Of a stretch of 64,000 bases of DNA, positions 26,476 to 34,810 are shown one piece after another. Each line of letters begins with the position of its first letter. The stretch's first letter is position 1. This stretch comes from Kineococcus xinjiangensis. GTDB lineage: Bacteria; Actinomycetota; Actinomycetes; Actinomycetales; Kineococcaceae. The translations under genes and the position numbers were made by a program. The notes under the pieces are model-generated. The model was given only the letters and a program-made list of their open reading frames with translations, was not told the origin of the DNA and did no database searches. The DNA lies in the NCBI RefSeq assembly GCF_002934625.1, contig NZ_PTJD01000001.1, positions 62,001 through 126,000 on the forward strand, in the 5' to 3' direction.

Positions 26476-28074
26476 TCACCGGGCGAGGACGACGCGGTTG
26501 CGCCCGCCGGCCTTGGCGGCGTACAGCGCGGCGTCCGCGGCGGCCACCAGGGCGCGCGCGTCGGCGCCGTCGGCGGGGTGGACGGCTACCCCGGCGGAGA
26601 TGGTCACGGACAGGCTGCGGGGCCCGTCGGCGCCCACCAGCGGCACGACGGTGGCCTCGCAGCGGGTGCGGATCTGCTCCGCCCGCCGCATGGTGGCCTC
26701 CACCCCGGCGCCGGGCAGCAGCACGACGAACTCCTCCCCGCCGTAGCGGGCGACGGTGTCGCCCTCGCGGGTGCCTGCCAGCAACGAGTGCGCCACCGCG
26801 CACAGCACGTCGTCGCCGACCTGGTGGCCGTGGGTGTCGTTGACGGACTTGAAGTGGTCCACGTCCATCAGCACCAGGCCCACCGGCTCGCCGGTGGCTG
26901 CGGCGTCCGCCAGCGCCCGGTCCAGGGAGGCCATCAGGTGCCGGCGGTTGTGCAGGCCCGTCAGCGCGTCCCGCACCGCCTCCTCCTGCAGCTGCTCGCG
27001 CAGCTCCTCGATGGTGGCCACGTGCTCGCGCAGCGCCCGGTCCGCGGCGACCGCCTCGCTGACGTCGCGGGCGGTCACCACCCGCGCCAGGAGGTTGCCG
27101 CGCGCGTCGACGTGGACGCTGGAGCGCAGGTCCAGGTGCAGGCCGGGCGCCACCTCGACGATCCGCTGGCAGGTCTCCTCCAGCAGCGGCCGCACCTCGG
27201 GCCGGCGCAGGACCTCCCGCGCCGGCAGGCCGACGAGCTCGGCGGGCAGGTCGGGGCGGATCCGTCGGATCATCGTCTGCCCGGCGCGGTTGACGTCCAC
27301 GACGCGCCCGGCGTGGTCGACGACGAAGACGCCGTCCTGCAGGGTGTCCACGACCTGCGCCCGCGCGACCGGCACCACCTGCAGCAGGCCCTGCCGGAAC
27401 AGCGCCCGCGCCATGATCAGGCCGGTGAGCACGAAGAAGACGGGGGTGTAGTCGACGCCGCTGAAGACCTGCGGCGCGCTGAGGGTCACGGCGTTCAGCG
27501 CGGTGGGCAGCAGGGCCCCCGCGATGAGGCTGCCCAGCTGCTTGCGGAAGATCGACGACGCCCGCCACCAGCCGCGCACCAGGCGCGCCATCGACCAGGT
27601 CAGCAGCGCGTAGCAGTAGGCGGAGTGCGCCCAGAACGCCGGCCCGAAGACCAGCTTCGGGTACCCGGCGGTGTCCTCGTAGCCGCTGTAGAAGAGGTGG
27701 TGCCAGGCGTCGGTGGCCACGACCAGCACGACGACGGCCGGGACCAGCGCGAGCACGGCGAGCGTGCGGCGCCGCAGCCGCCAGGACGGGTCGACGACCG
27801 CCCACGTCATGCACAGCGTCGAGGCGATGAGCAGGTGGATCGCGGCGTAGTTGACGACGTGGACCACCCGCTCGGCGAGCACCGGCACGCCCAGGTGCAG
27901 GAGCCCGGCGCACGCGGCCCAGCCCCCCGCCCCGGCCATCAGCGCAGCGAGCGCCGTCGCGGCGGGGGTGATCCGCCGGTGCCGCCACGACCATCCCGCG
28001 GTGGCCCCGCAGAGCAGGGCCGCGAGGAGGAAGACGACGATGCCCGCCGATGGGATCTCCGCTGGTGCGCTCAT
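26476..28074 (-). CDS. 7TM-PAS-GGDEF diguanylate cyclase, paralogue 3
   Basis: A 532-residue paralogue, first in transcription order. It has a seven-helix sensor (residues 5-225), PAS-like domain (DTLQDGVFVVDHAGRVVDVN), coiled coil and GGDEF domain with active motif GGEEF and I-site REGD. Its GGDEF-coding 3' end is nearly identical at nucleotide level to that of paralogue 2, while the sensor parts have diverged, so the output is held constant and the input varied. The ATG at 28074 follows gaggaggtcacg. The gene is preceded by a third FliA-like promoter. Confidence 0.92.
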   Translation of the reverse strand: MSAPAEIPSAGIVVFLLAALLCGATAGWSWRHRRITPAATALAALMAGAGGWAACAGLLHLGVPVLAERVVHVVNYAAIHLLIASTLCMTWAVVDPSWRLRRRTLAVLALVPAVVVLVVATDAWHHLFYSGYEDTAGYPKLVFGPAFWAHSAYCYALLTWSMARLVRGWWRASSIFRKQLGSLIAGALLPTALNAVTLSAPQVFSGVDYTPVFFVLTGLIMARALFRQGLLQVVPVARAQVVDTLQDGVFVVDHAGRVVDVNRAGQTMIRRIRPDLPAELVGLPAREVLRRPEVRPLLEETCQRIVEVAPGLHLDLRSSVHVDARGNLLARVVTARDVSEAVAADRALREHVATIEELREQLQEEAVRDALTGLHNRRHLMASLDRALADAAATGEPVGLVLMDVDHFKSVNDTHGHQVGDDVLCAVAHSLLAGTREGDTVARYGGEEFVVLLPGAGVEATMRRAEQIRTRCEATVVPLVGADGPRSLSVTISAGVAVHPADGADARALVAAADAALYAAKAGGRNRVVLAR

Positions 28075-28125
28075 CGTGACCTCCTCCCCCGTCCCGCCCC
28101 CGGCGGCGCCGAGAGTCCTGGGAGG

Positions 28126-28154
28126 ACATCGGCACGCGCGGGGCGGGAACTGAG
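28126..28154 (-). promoter_or_regulatory. FliA-like promoter of diguanylate cyclase 3
   Basis: CTCA (28154-28151), 17 bases, then GCCGATGT (28133-28126) on the minus strand. The -10 end is 52 bases before the ATG. Confidence 0.55.
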
Positions 28155-28262
28155 CCCCGGGACCGCGAGGGCGGGGCGGCTGCGTGCGACCGACCGGGTC
28201 CCGGACCGGCGCGGTCCGCCCGCCCCGCCACCGCGGCCGCCCTGCTGCTACACCTGTCGGGC

Positions 28263-29618
28263 ATGACGCGTCTGACCGGCGGAAGCGACCCGTCCCTGCC
28301 CGAGCGCCCCGGCACCGCCCACCTGGACGCCCTGCGCGACGCCGCCGACAGCGCGGCCGGGCGCGCCACTCCCCTCCCCAGCGGGTACTCCGGCGCTCCG
28401 GCCGCGCTGCTCGACGCCGCCGAGTCCGCGGTGGAGGCCGCCGCGCCCGACCTCCTCGCCCTCAGCCGCGACCTGCACGCCCACCCCGAGGAGGGCTGGG
28501 CCGAGCACCGCTCCGCGCGGGCCCTGGCCGACCTCCTCGCCCGCCACGGCGTCGACGCGCAGGTGGGCGTCCACGGCCTCGACACGGCCCTGCGCGCCAC
28601 CACGGGCGCCGGCGGGCCGGTCGTGGCGGTCCTCGCCGAGTACGACGCCCTGCCGGGCATCGGTCACGGCTGCGGCCACAACGTCATCGCCGCCGCGGCC
28701 GCCGGGGCCTTCCTCGGCCTGCACGCGGTGCTCTCCGGCTCCGGGGACCGAGCGCTTCCGGGCACGGCGGTGCTGCTGGGCACTCCCGCGGAGGAGGGCG
28801 GCGGCGGCAAGGAGCTGCTGGCCCGCGCGGGCGCGCTGGAGGGGGTGGACGCCGTCCTGATGGTCCACCCGTTCACCTACGACGTGGCGGTGCTGCCCTT
28901 CCTGGGCCGGCGGCAGGTGCGGGCCACCTACCGGGGGGTCGCCGCCCACGCCTCGGCGCAGCCGTTCATGGGGCGCAACGCCCTCGACGCGGTGGTGGCC
29001 GGTTACCAGGGGATCGCCATGCTGCGGCAGCACATCCCGTCCTCTGACCGGGTCCACGGCATCGTCCTCGAGGGCGGTGAGCGGCCCAACGTGGTGCCGG
29101 AGCGGGCGGTGGCGGAGTACTACGTGCGCTCGGCGCGGCCGGAGACGCTGGTGGAGCTGTGCACGCGGGTGGAGGCGGTGCTGGTCGCGGCGGCGGCGAT
29201 GACCGGCTGCGGCTACGAGCTGGAGTGGGACCGGCAGCCGGCGTACCTGCCGATCCGGGCGAACCTGGCGATGGCGGCGCGCTGGACCCTGCACCAGCGC
29301 CGGCGCGGGCGCACCGCACTGCCGCCGGGGGTGGTGCCGGAGTCGCTGTCGGGCTCGACGGACCTGGGCAACCTCAGCGTCCGGGTCCCCGCGATCCACC
29401 CCATGATCGCCATCGCGGGCCCGGAGGAGTCGCTGCACACGCGGGGCTTCGCCGAGGCGGCGGGTTCGGAGGCCGGCGACCGGGGTGCGCTGGACGGGGC
29501 GGTGGGGCTGGCGCTGACGGCCCTGGACCTGCTGGCCGACGCGGACCTGCTGGCCGCCGTCCGGGCGGAGTTCGCCGCTGCCGGGGGCGCCCTCGACGTG
29601 GAGGAGTACCTCTCGTGA
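28263..29618 (+). CDS. M20 family metallopeptidase / amidohydrolase
   Basis: A 451-residue cytoplasmic enzyme of the M20 family, closest in pattern to AbgB-like and M20D amidohydrolases. Metal-binding residues are visible in LSRDLHAHPEEG, AEYDALPGIGHGCGHN and GTPAEEGGGGK, and the dimerisation domain lies at about residues 215-330 (RGVAAHASAQPFMGRNALD). It would hydrolyse an amide bond of a small dipeptide-like or acylated amino-acid substrate, which is not identifiable. It stands alone between the cyclases and the convergent parE, 15 bases from the parE stop. Confidence 0.88.
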   Translation: MTRLTGGSDPSLPERPGTAHLDALRDAADSAAGRATPLPSGYSGAPAALLDAAESAVEAAAPDLLALSRDLHAHPEEGWAEHRSARALADLLARHGVDAQVGVHGLDTALRATTGAGGPVVAVLAEYDALPGIGHGCGHNVIAAAAAGAFLGLHAVLSGSGDRALPGTAVLLGTPAEEGGGGKELLARAGALEGVDAVLMVHPFTYDVAVLPFLGRRQVRATYRGVAAHASAQPFMGRNALDAVVAGYQGIAMLRQHIPSSDRVHGIVLEGGERPNVVPERAVAEYYVRSARPETLVELCTRVEAVLVAAAAMTGCGYELEWDRQPAYLPIRANLAMAARWTLHQRRRGRTALPPGVVPESLSGSTDLGNLSVRVPAIHPMIAIAGPEESLHTRGFAEAAGSEAGDRGALDGAVGLALTALDLLADADLLAAVRAEFAAAGGALDVEEYLS

Positions 29619-29633
29619 GGGCGCCCGGGCGGC

Positions 29634-31781
29634 TCAGGCGTCGATGCGCTCCCGGTCCAGCTTCGCCGCCCCGGCCACGATGAAGTCCTTGCGGGGTGCG
29701 ACCTCGTTGCCCATCAGCAGCTCGAAGACGTCCTCGGCCCCCTGGGCGTCGGCGATGGTCACCCGCCGCAGGGTGCGGCGGCCCGGGTCCATCGTCGTCT
29801 CGGCGAGCTGGTCGGCGTTCATCTCGCCGAGGCCCTTGTACCGCTGGATGGGCTCCTTGTAGCGGCGGCCCTTCTTGGCCAGGTCCGCCAGCAGCCGCCG
29901 CAGCTCCGCGTCGGAGTACGTGTAGACGACCTCGTTGGGCTTGCGCCCGGCGCCGATCACCTCGATGCGGTGCAGCGGCGGGACGGCGGCGAAGACCCGC
30001 CCGGCGTCCACCAAGGGCCGCATGTAGCGGAAGAACAGGGTCAGCAGCAGGGTGCGGATGTGGGCGCCGTCCACGTCCGCGTCCGTCATCAGCACGATCT
30101 TGCCGTAGCGGGCGGCGTCGACGTCGAAGCTGCGCCCGGAGCCGGCGCCGACGACCTGGATGATCGAGGCGCACTCGGCGTTCTTGAGCATGTCCGCCAC
30201 GGACGCCTTCTGGACGTTGAGGATCTTGCCGCGCAGGGGCAGCAGCGCCTGGTACTCCGAGTCGCGGGCGACGTTGGCCGTGCCGAGCGCGGAGTCGCCC
30301 TCCACGAGGAACAGCTCGGTGCGGGCCACGTCGTCGGAGCGGCAGTCCTTGAGCTTTGCGGGCAGCGAGGAGGTCTCCAGGGCGTTCTTGCGCCGCTGCG
30401 TCTCCTTGTGCTGGCGGGCGGAGACGCGGGCCTTCATCTCCGCGACGACCTTCTCCAGCAGCATCGACGACTGCTGCTTCTCGTCGCGCTTGGCCGACGT
30501 CAGGATCGCGGTCAGCTCCCGCTCGACGACGCGGGCGACGATGGGACGCACGGCCGCGGTGCCCAGCACCTCCTTGGTCTGCCCCTCGAACTGCGGCTCC
30601 GCCAGTCGCACGGTGACCACCGCGGTCAGCCCTGCGAGGACGTCGTCCTTCTCGATCTTGTCGTCCTTGCCGCCGGCCTTGAGGCGCCGCGCGTTGACCT
30701 CGACCTGCTTGCGCAGGACCTTCAGCAGCGCCGCGTCGAAGCCGGCGAGGTGGGTGCCGCCCTTGGGGGTGGAGATGATGTTGACGTAGGACTGCACGGT
30801 CGTCTCGTAGCCGGTGCCCCAGCGGACGGCGATGTCCACGTCGCACTGGCGCTCCACCTCGGTGACCGTCATGTGCCCGTCGTCGTCGAGGACCGGCACG
30901 TTCTCCCGGAAGTGGTCGGTGCCCTGCAGCCGCCACACGCCGGTGACGGGCGCGTCGGGTGCGAGGAAGTCGGCGAACTCCCCGATGCCGCCGTCGTGGC
31001 GGAAGGTCTCCTCGTGGGGGCCGTGCTCGGCCGGCGTGCCGGGCAGGCCGCGCTCGTCGCGGATGACGATGGACAGCCCCGGCACCAGGAACGAGGTCTG
31101 CCGGGCGCGGGCGACGAGGTCGGAGTAGGAGAACTCCGCCTCCTTGAGGAAGATCTGCTTGTCCGCCCAGTAGCGCACCCGGGTGCCGGTCACGCCCCGC
31201 TTGGCGCGGCCGACGACCTCCAGGCCGGTGGTGCGCTCGAACGGCGCGTCGGGGCCCTCCCCCGCGAAGCGCCCCGGCACGCCGCGCCGGAAGCTGGTGG
31301 CGTGGGTCTTGCCGCCCCGGTCGACCTCGACGTCCAGGCGCGCAGAGAGGGCGTTGACGACGCTGGCGCCGACGCCGTGCAGACCGCCGGAGGCGGAGTA
31401 GGAGCCGCCGCCGAACTTGCCGCCCGCGTGCAGGTGGGTGAAGACGACCTCCACGCCCGACAGGCCCGTGCGCGGCTCCACGTCCACGGGGATGCCGCGG
31501 CCGTCGTCGCGCACCTCCACGGAGGAGTCGGCGTGCAGGACCACGACGATCCGGGAGCAGTGCTCGCCCAGCGCCTCGTCCACGGAGTTGTCGATGATCT
31601 CCCACAGGCAGTGCATGAGGCCGCGGGAGTCGGTGGAGCCGATGTACATGCCGGGGCGCTTGCGGACCGCTTCCAGCCCCTCCAGCACCAGCAGGTGGGC
31701 GGCGGTGTAGCCGTCCGGCTCCTTCTTCGCGGGACGCCGCCCGGCAGGGCTCGCGGCGGGATCGACGGGCTCAGCACTCAC
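29634..31781 (-). CDS. parE: DNA topoisomerase IV subunit B
   Basis: A 715-residue type IIA topoisomerase ATPase subunit. The GHKL ATP site shows EIIDNSVDEALG, DGRGIPVD and GLHGVGASVVNAL. The TOPRIM domain has LFLVEGDSALGTANVARD, LPLRGKILNV and TDADVDGAHIRTLLL, and the C-terminal block is IQRYKGLGEMNADQL. LGTANVARD in place of GGSAKQGRD separates it from GyrB. With ParC it decatenates chromosomes after replication. The GTG at 31781 starts the conserved N-terminus. The order parE, DUF7455, principal sigma factor is conserved in Streptomyces. Confidence 0.94.
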   Translation of the reverse strand: MSAEPVDPAASPAGRRPAKKEPDGYTAAHLLVLEGLEAVRKRPGMYIGSTDSRGLMHCLWEIIDNSVDEALGEHCSRIVVVLHADSSVEVRDDGRGIPVDVEPRTGLSGVEVVFTHLHAGGKFGGGSYSASGGLHGVGASVVNALSARLDVEVDRGGKTHATSFRRGVPGRFAGEGPDAPFERTTGLEVVGRAKRGVTGTRVRYWADKQIFLKEAEFSYSDLVARARQTSFLVPGLSIVIRDERGLPGTPAEHGPHEETFRHDGGIGEFADFLAPDAPVTGVWRLQGTDHFRENVPVLDDDGHMTVTEVERQCDVDIAVRWGTGYETTVQSYVNIISTPKGGTHLAGFDAALLKVLRKQVEVNARRLKAGGKDDKIEKDDVLAGLTAVVTVRLAEPQFEGQTKEVLGTAAVRPIVARVVERELTAILTSAKRDEKQQSSMLLEKVVAEMKARVSARQHKETQRRKNALETSSLPAKLKDCRSDDVARTELFLVEGDSALGTANVARDSEYQALLPLRGKILNVQKASVADMLKNAECASIIQVVGAGSGRSFDVDAARYGKIVLMTDADVDGAHIRTLLLTLFFRYMRPLVDAGRVFAAVPPLHRIEVIGAGRKPNEVVYTYSDAELRRLLADLAKKGRRYKEPIQRYKGLGEMNADQLAETTMDPGRRTLRRVTIADAQGAEDVFELLMGNEVAPRKDFIVAGAAKLDRERIDA

Positions 31782-32016
31782 CCGGCCAGGTTAGGCGACG
31801 CGGGCGACACATCCGGCGGGGCACGCGCGTCGGGCGAGCGCCGGGCACCCGTCCGAGGCGCGATCGCTCCTGGCGAACGGGCGACATGGCGATGCGGGAA
31901 CCAGCGGGGGTGGTTGGATGTTGGAGCACAGTGGAGGCGGCAGGCAGCCGCCTCCCCGCGAGCCCCGGCCGGCGACGGACGGTGCCCGCACAGCCGAGCA
32001 CTCCGGAAGGAGCCCC

Positions 32017-32244
32017 GTGACCACAGCTCTTGCCCACGACCCGCTGACCGCCGCCGACCGCTGCGACCGCTGCGGCGCTCAGGCCTACGTGCGCGTCGTC
32101 CTGGGTACCGGCGGAGAGCTGCTCTTCTGCGGCCACCACGGCCGCGAGCACCGCGAGGCCCTCCAGGGCGTCGCCCGCCAGATCCAGGACGAGACCGGCC
32201 GGCTCACCGCGACGCCGGCCTCGTCGCAGGACGACGAACGCTGA
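32017..32244 (+). CDS. DUF7455 family small zinc-ribbon protein
   Basis: A 75-residue protein. The core DRCDRCGAQAYVRVVL followed by LLFCGHHGREH holds a CxxC and a CGHH that would together coordinate zinc. The family occurs beside the principal sigma-factor gene in many Actinobacteria and has no assigned role. The GTG at 32017 follows ggaagga at a good distance; a longer in-frame start at 31918 is rejected because it lacks this site and conserved residues. It is divergent from parE with a 235-base gap. Confidence 0.88.
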   Translation: MTTALAHDPLTAADRCDRCGAQAYVRVVLGTGGELLFCGHHGREHREALQGVARQIQDETGRLTATPASSQDDER

Positions 32245-32289
32245 GCACCGCAACCACGCACACCGGAGCCCGGCTCCACCCACCGACCC

Positions 32290-32778
32290 GTGGGTGACGC
32301 CGGGCTCCTGCTCGTCGCCCTCGTCATGGCCGTGGGGGTGGCGGGCACGCTGCTGCCCGTCCTGCCGGGGGCGCTGCTCGTGCTGGCGGCCGGCCTGGCC
32401 TGGGCCTGGCTCACCGGCGGGGCCGCCTGGTGGGTGCTGCTCGGCATGGTCGTCGTGCTCAGCGGCGGGCAGGTCGCCAAGTACCTCCTGCCCGGCCGGC
32501 GCATGCAGGAGCTGGGCATCCCCAACCGCACCCTCTTCGTCGGCGCCGCCCTCGCGGTCGCCGGCTTCTTCGCCGTCCCCGTCGTCGGCCTGCCCCTCGG
32601 CTTCGTCGCGGGCGTCTACCTCGCCGAGTCCGCGCGCCTGCGCGGCGGGGGCGCGGAGGCCTGGCGCTCCACGGTGCACGCCCTCAAGGCCGCCGGGCTG
32701 AGCATGGCGATCGAGGTCGCCGCGGCGCTGCTGGCCGTGGGGGGCTGGGCCGTGGCCGCCCTGGTGCTGCGCGGCTGA
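32290..32778 (+). CDS. DUF456 family membrane protein
   Basis: A 162-residue integral membrane protein with about five helices and the glycine-rich family pattern VGVAGTLLPVLPGALLVLAAG and GGQVAKYLLPGRRMQELG. DUF456 proteins are widespread and uncharacterised; Gly-zipper packing suggests a channel-like or stress role, which is inference. The GTG at 32290 lies 45 bases after the DUF7455 stop, so they may be co-transcribed. A strong hairpin at 32900 follows. Confidence 0.87.
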   Translation: MGDAGLLLVALVMAVGVAGTLLPVLPGALLVLAAGLAWAWLTGGAAWWVLLGMVVVLSGGQVAKYLLPGRRMQELGIPNRTLFVGAALAVAGFFAVPVVGLPLGFVAGVYLAESARLRGGGAEAWRSTVHALKAAGLSMAIEVAAALLAVGGWAVAALVLRG

Positions 32779-32899
32779 CGGGGCGGCGCGGGGCGCGACC
32801 GCAGATGGGGGTGGTGGCCGTCGGGTCGCCACCCCCACCTGCGTGGTGGTGCGGTCCGGTCCGTGCGGGCCGGTGTCCCGTCGACGGCGGCCGCAACGG

Positions 32900-32943
32900 C
32901 GGAGGCCCCGCCCCCCCGTCCAGGACGGGGGGCGGGGCCTCCG
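32900..32943. terminator. Bidirectional terminator, about 21-bp stem
   Basis: Bases 32900-32921 pair with 32923-32943 apart from one extra C in a C7 run opposite G6. It lies between the plus-strand DUF456 gene and the end of the minus-strand secreted protein gene. Confidence 0.7.
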
Positions 32944-32990
32944 CTGTCGGTGCGGCCGCGCGGCAGGGGGACGCTCAGCCGCGGCCCGGG

Positions 32991-34562
32991 TCAGTCGACC
33001 TGACGCTCCACGTCGACGTGGATGCCGTAGTTGGCGGTGTTCGCGAGGCCGCTGATGGTGATCGAGTCGCCCGTGGCAGTGCGCTTGACGGAGAAGGAAC
33101 CGACCTTGACCTCCTTGGTGGGCACCGTGCTCAGCGGCTGCACCTTCACGTTCTCGAGGACGCCGGCGAAGCGGTAGCCCTTGTCCAGGACGATCGTGAG
33201 GCTGGTGCTGTTGCTGGCCAGCCCGCGGCTCGCGGTGACCTGACCGGCGTCGAAGTGCTGGCCGGCGACCAGGTCGACGCCCGTGCCGTTCGACAGCGCG
33301 CTGTAGGACGAGTACATGAACCAGTTGCCGCTCCCCGGGTACGCGGTGCCGCGACCGGTGGCGGTCTCCCCCTTCCACGTCGCGGGGTACTCGCAGTTCA
33401 GCGTCACCGACGCGCTGCCGTGGAGGGCGGTGCCGCCGGTCGGGGTCAGCACCGCGGTGTTCTCCACCGTCGTGGTGAACTTGCGGAAGGCGTCGTAGGC
33501 GCTGCGCTCCGTGGGGCAGGTGTCGGTCCGCGACTCGACGATCGCGGCGCTGTTCCCGATGGTCTCGCTGTAGCTGAGCAGGTCGTCCCTGAGCAGCGCG
33601 CTGTCGGAGCCGTCGAGGTTCTCCGTGAACTCCACGGCCGCGGTGGTGGTCTTGACGCCGTCCTCGTTCTCGCCGAAGCCGATGAAGCCGACGTGGCCGG
33701 CGGGCACGGTCTCCACGGTCGTGACGGTGGCCGTGTTCAGCGTCGCCGAGGTCCCGCCGGGAGCGGCACGGTAGAGGCAGTCGACGCCCGCGCCCGCCGC
33801 GAGGGTCAGGGTAACCTGAGCCCCCTCGGTCCCGGGGTCGCAGTCGAGGTCGACGCGGCTGCCGTCGTCCAGCGTGTCGGCGACGTTCACGGTGGCCTGC
33901 ATGTTGGTGCCGTTGGTGACCGTGATCTTGCCGGTGATGAGGTGGTCGCGGGGGCCGGAGTCGGCCTTGGTGGCCTGCACGTTCCACGTCGAGGTGAAGG
34001 ACTGACCCGGCGTTCCGCTGTAGGTGACGTCTGCCTGGCCGGCTTCGCTGCCCGCGGTCAGGACGTCCTTGGTGAGGGCCCAGCTGACCTTGCGGTCGTA
34101 GGTGGCGACCGCGGTCTTGCTGACCGTCAGCTCACCGGTCGGCTTGAAGGGCAGGTAGCAGAAGGAGACATGGCTGATCTCCTGCCCCGTCGACGTGGTG
34201 AGGCCGTCGTCACCGAACGTGCCCTTGAGGGTCGTGTAGTTGTAGACGTTGAACGCGGACTGCGTGCCGCCCTTGACCACGATGACGAGGACGGGCAGAT
34301 CGGAGACGAAGTCGAAGGTGTTGCCGGTCACCTTGGTGATCGTGACCGGGCCGGCCTCGTCTCCCACCTGGGGCGCCCTGTCGATCTTCTCTTCGAGCGC
34401 CCCCGAGGTGAAGTCACCGCACGTGGGGTTGTCCTTCGTGCCGGAACTCGGCTTGACGTCCGGCCCCGTGGGGGTGGTCGCGAAGGCGGGGGCCGCGAGG
34501 CTGCCGCCGAAGATCAGGGAAGTCGTGGCGAGCGCCGCGAGTGCTGCTCGGGTGGTGCGCAT
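32991..34562 (-). CDS. Large secreted protein with Ig-like beta domains
   Basis: A 523-residue exported protein. The Sec signal is MRTTRAALAALATT, a hydrophobic stretch, then AAPAFA at about residue 29. A first domain (about 45-150) contains FDFVSDLPVLVIVVKGG and HVSFCYLPF, a motif shared by many secreted actinomycete proteins. Repeated beta-sandwich segments follow (TGKITVTNGTNMQATVNV and similar), then a C-terminal domain with GNWFMYSSYSAL. No LPXTG motif, hydrophobic tail or catalytic site is seen, so it may be released or held non-covalently. A role in adhesion or the cell surface is inferred. The ATG at 34562 follows ggaggga. Confidence 0.82.
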   Translation of the reverse strand: MRTTRAALAALATTSLIFGGSLAAPAFATTPTGPDVKPSSGTKDNPTCGDFTSGALEEKIDRAPQVGDEAGPVTITKVTGNTFDFVSDLPVLVIVVKGGTQSAFNVYNYTTLKGTFGDDGLTTSTGQEISHVSFCYLPFKPTGELTVSKTAVATYDRKVSWALTKDVLTAGSEAGQADVTYSGTPGQSFTSTWNVQATKADSGPRDHLITGKITVTNGTNMQATVNVADTLDDGSRVDLDCDPGTEGAQVTLTLAAGAGVDCLYRAAPGGTSATLNTATVTTVETVPAGHVGFIGFGENEDGVKTTTAAVEFTENLDGSDSALLRDDLLSYSETIGNSAAIVESRTDTCPTERSAYDAFRKFTTTVENTAVLTPTGGTALHGSASVTLNCEYPATWKGETATGRGTAYPGSGNWFMYSSYSALSNGTGVDLVAGQHFDAGQVTASRGLASNSTSLTIVLDKGYRFAGVLENVKVQPLSTVPTKEVKVGSFSVKRTATGDSITISGLANTANYGIHVDVERQVD

Positions 34563-34712
34563 GGTCCCTCCAGGGGCTGTAGCTCCGTCGCGTCGCAACT
34601 GTCGCGGGCTGAGCCGTTGAGGACATGACCACCTGTGACTAGCTGGAGTTCAACTTCCTAAACGCCGGAACGACGGTTGCGGTCTCCGTGATCGGAGCAT
34701 CACCCAGCGCAT

Positions 34713-34760
34713 GCAGAAAGCCCCGCTCCTCCGGGAGAACCGGAGGAACGGGGCTTCTGC
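34713..34760 (-). terminator. Terminator of the principal sigma-factor gene
   Basis: A stem of about 20 bp (34713-34734 with 34740-34760, two imperfections) lies some 50 bases beyond the stop of the sigma-factor gene and before the promoter region of the secreted protein gene. Confidence 0.65.
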
Positions 34761-34810
34761 ACGAACTCGCCGCGAGCGGGTCGCCGCGTGACGGCCCGCC
34801 GGGGCGGCGC

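Noticed and set aside
31918-32016. Longer start for the DUF7455 protein
   Set aside because: The extra 33 residues are low-complexity and the ribosome site favours the GTG at 32017.
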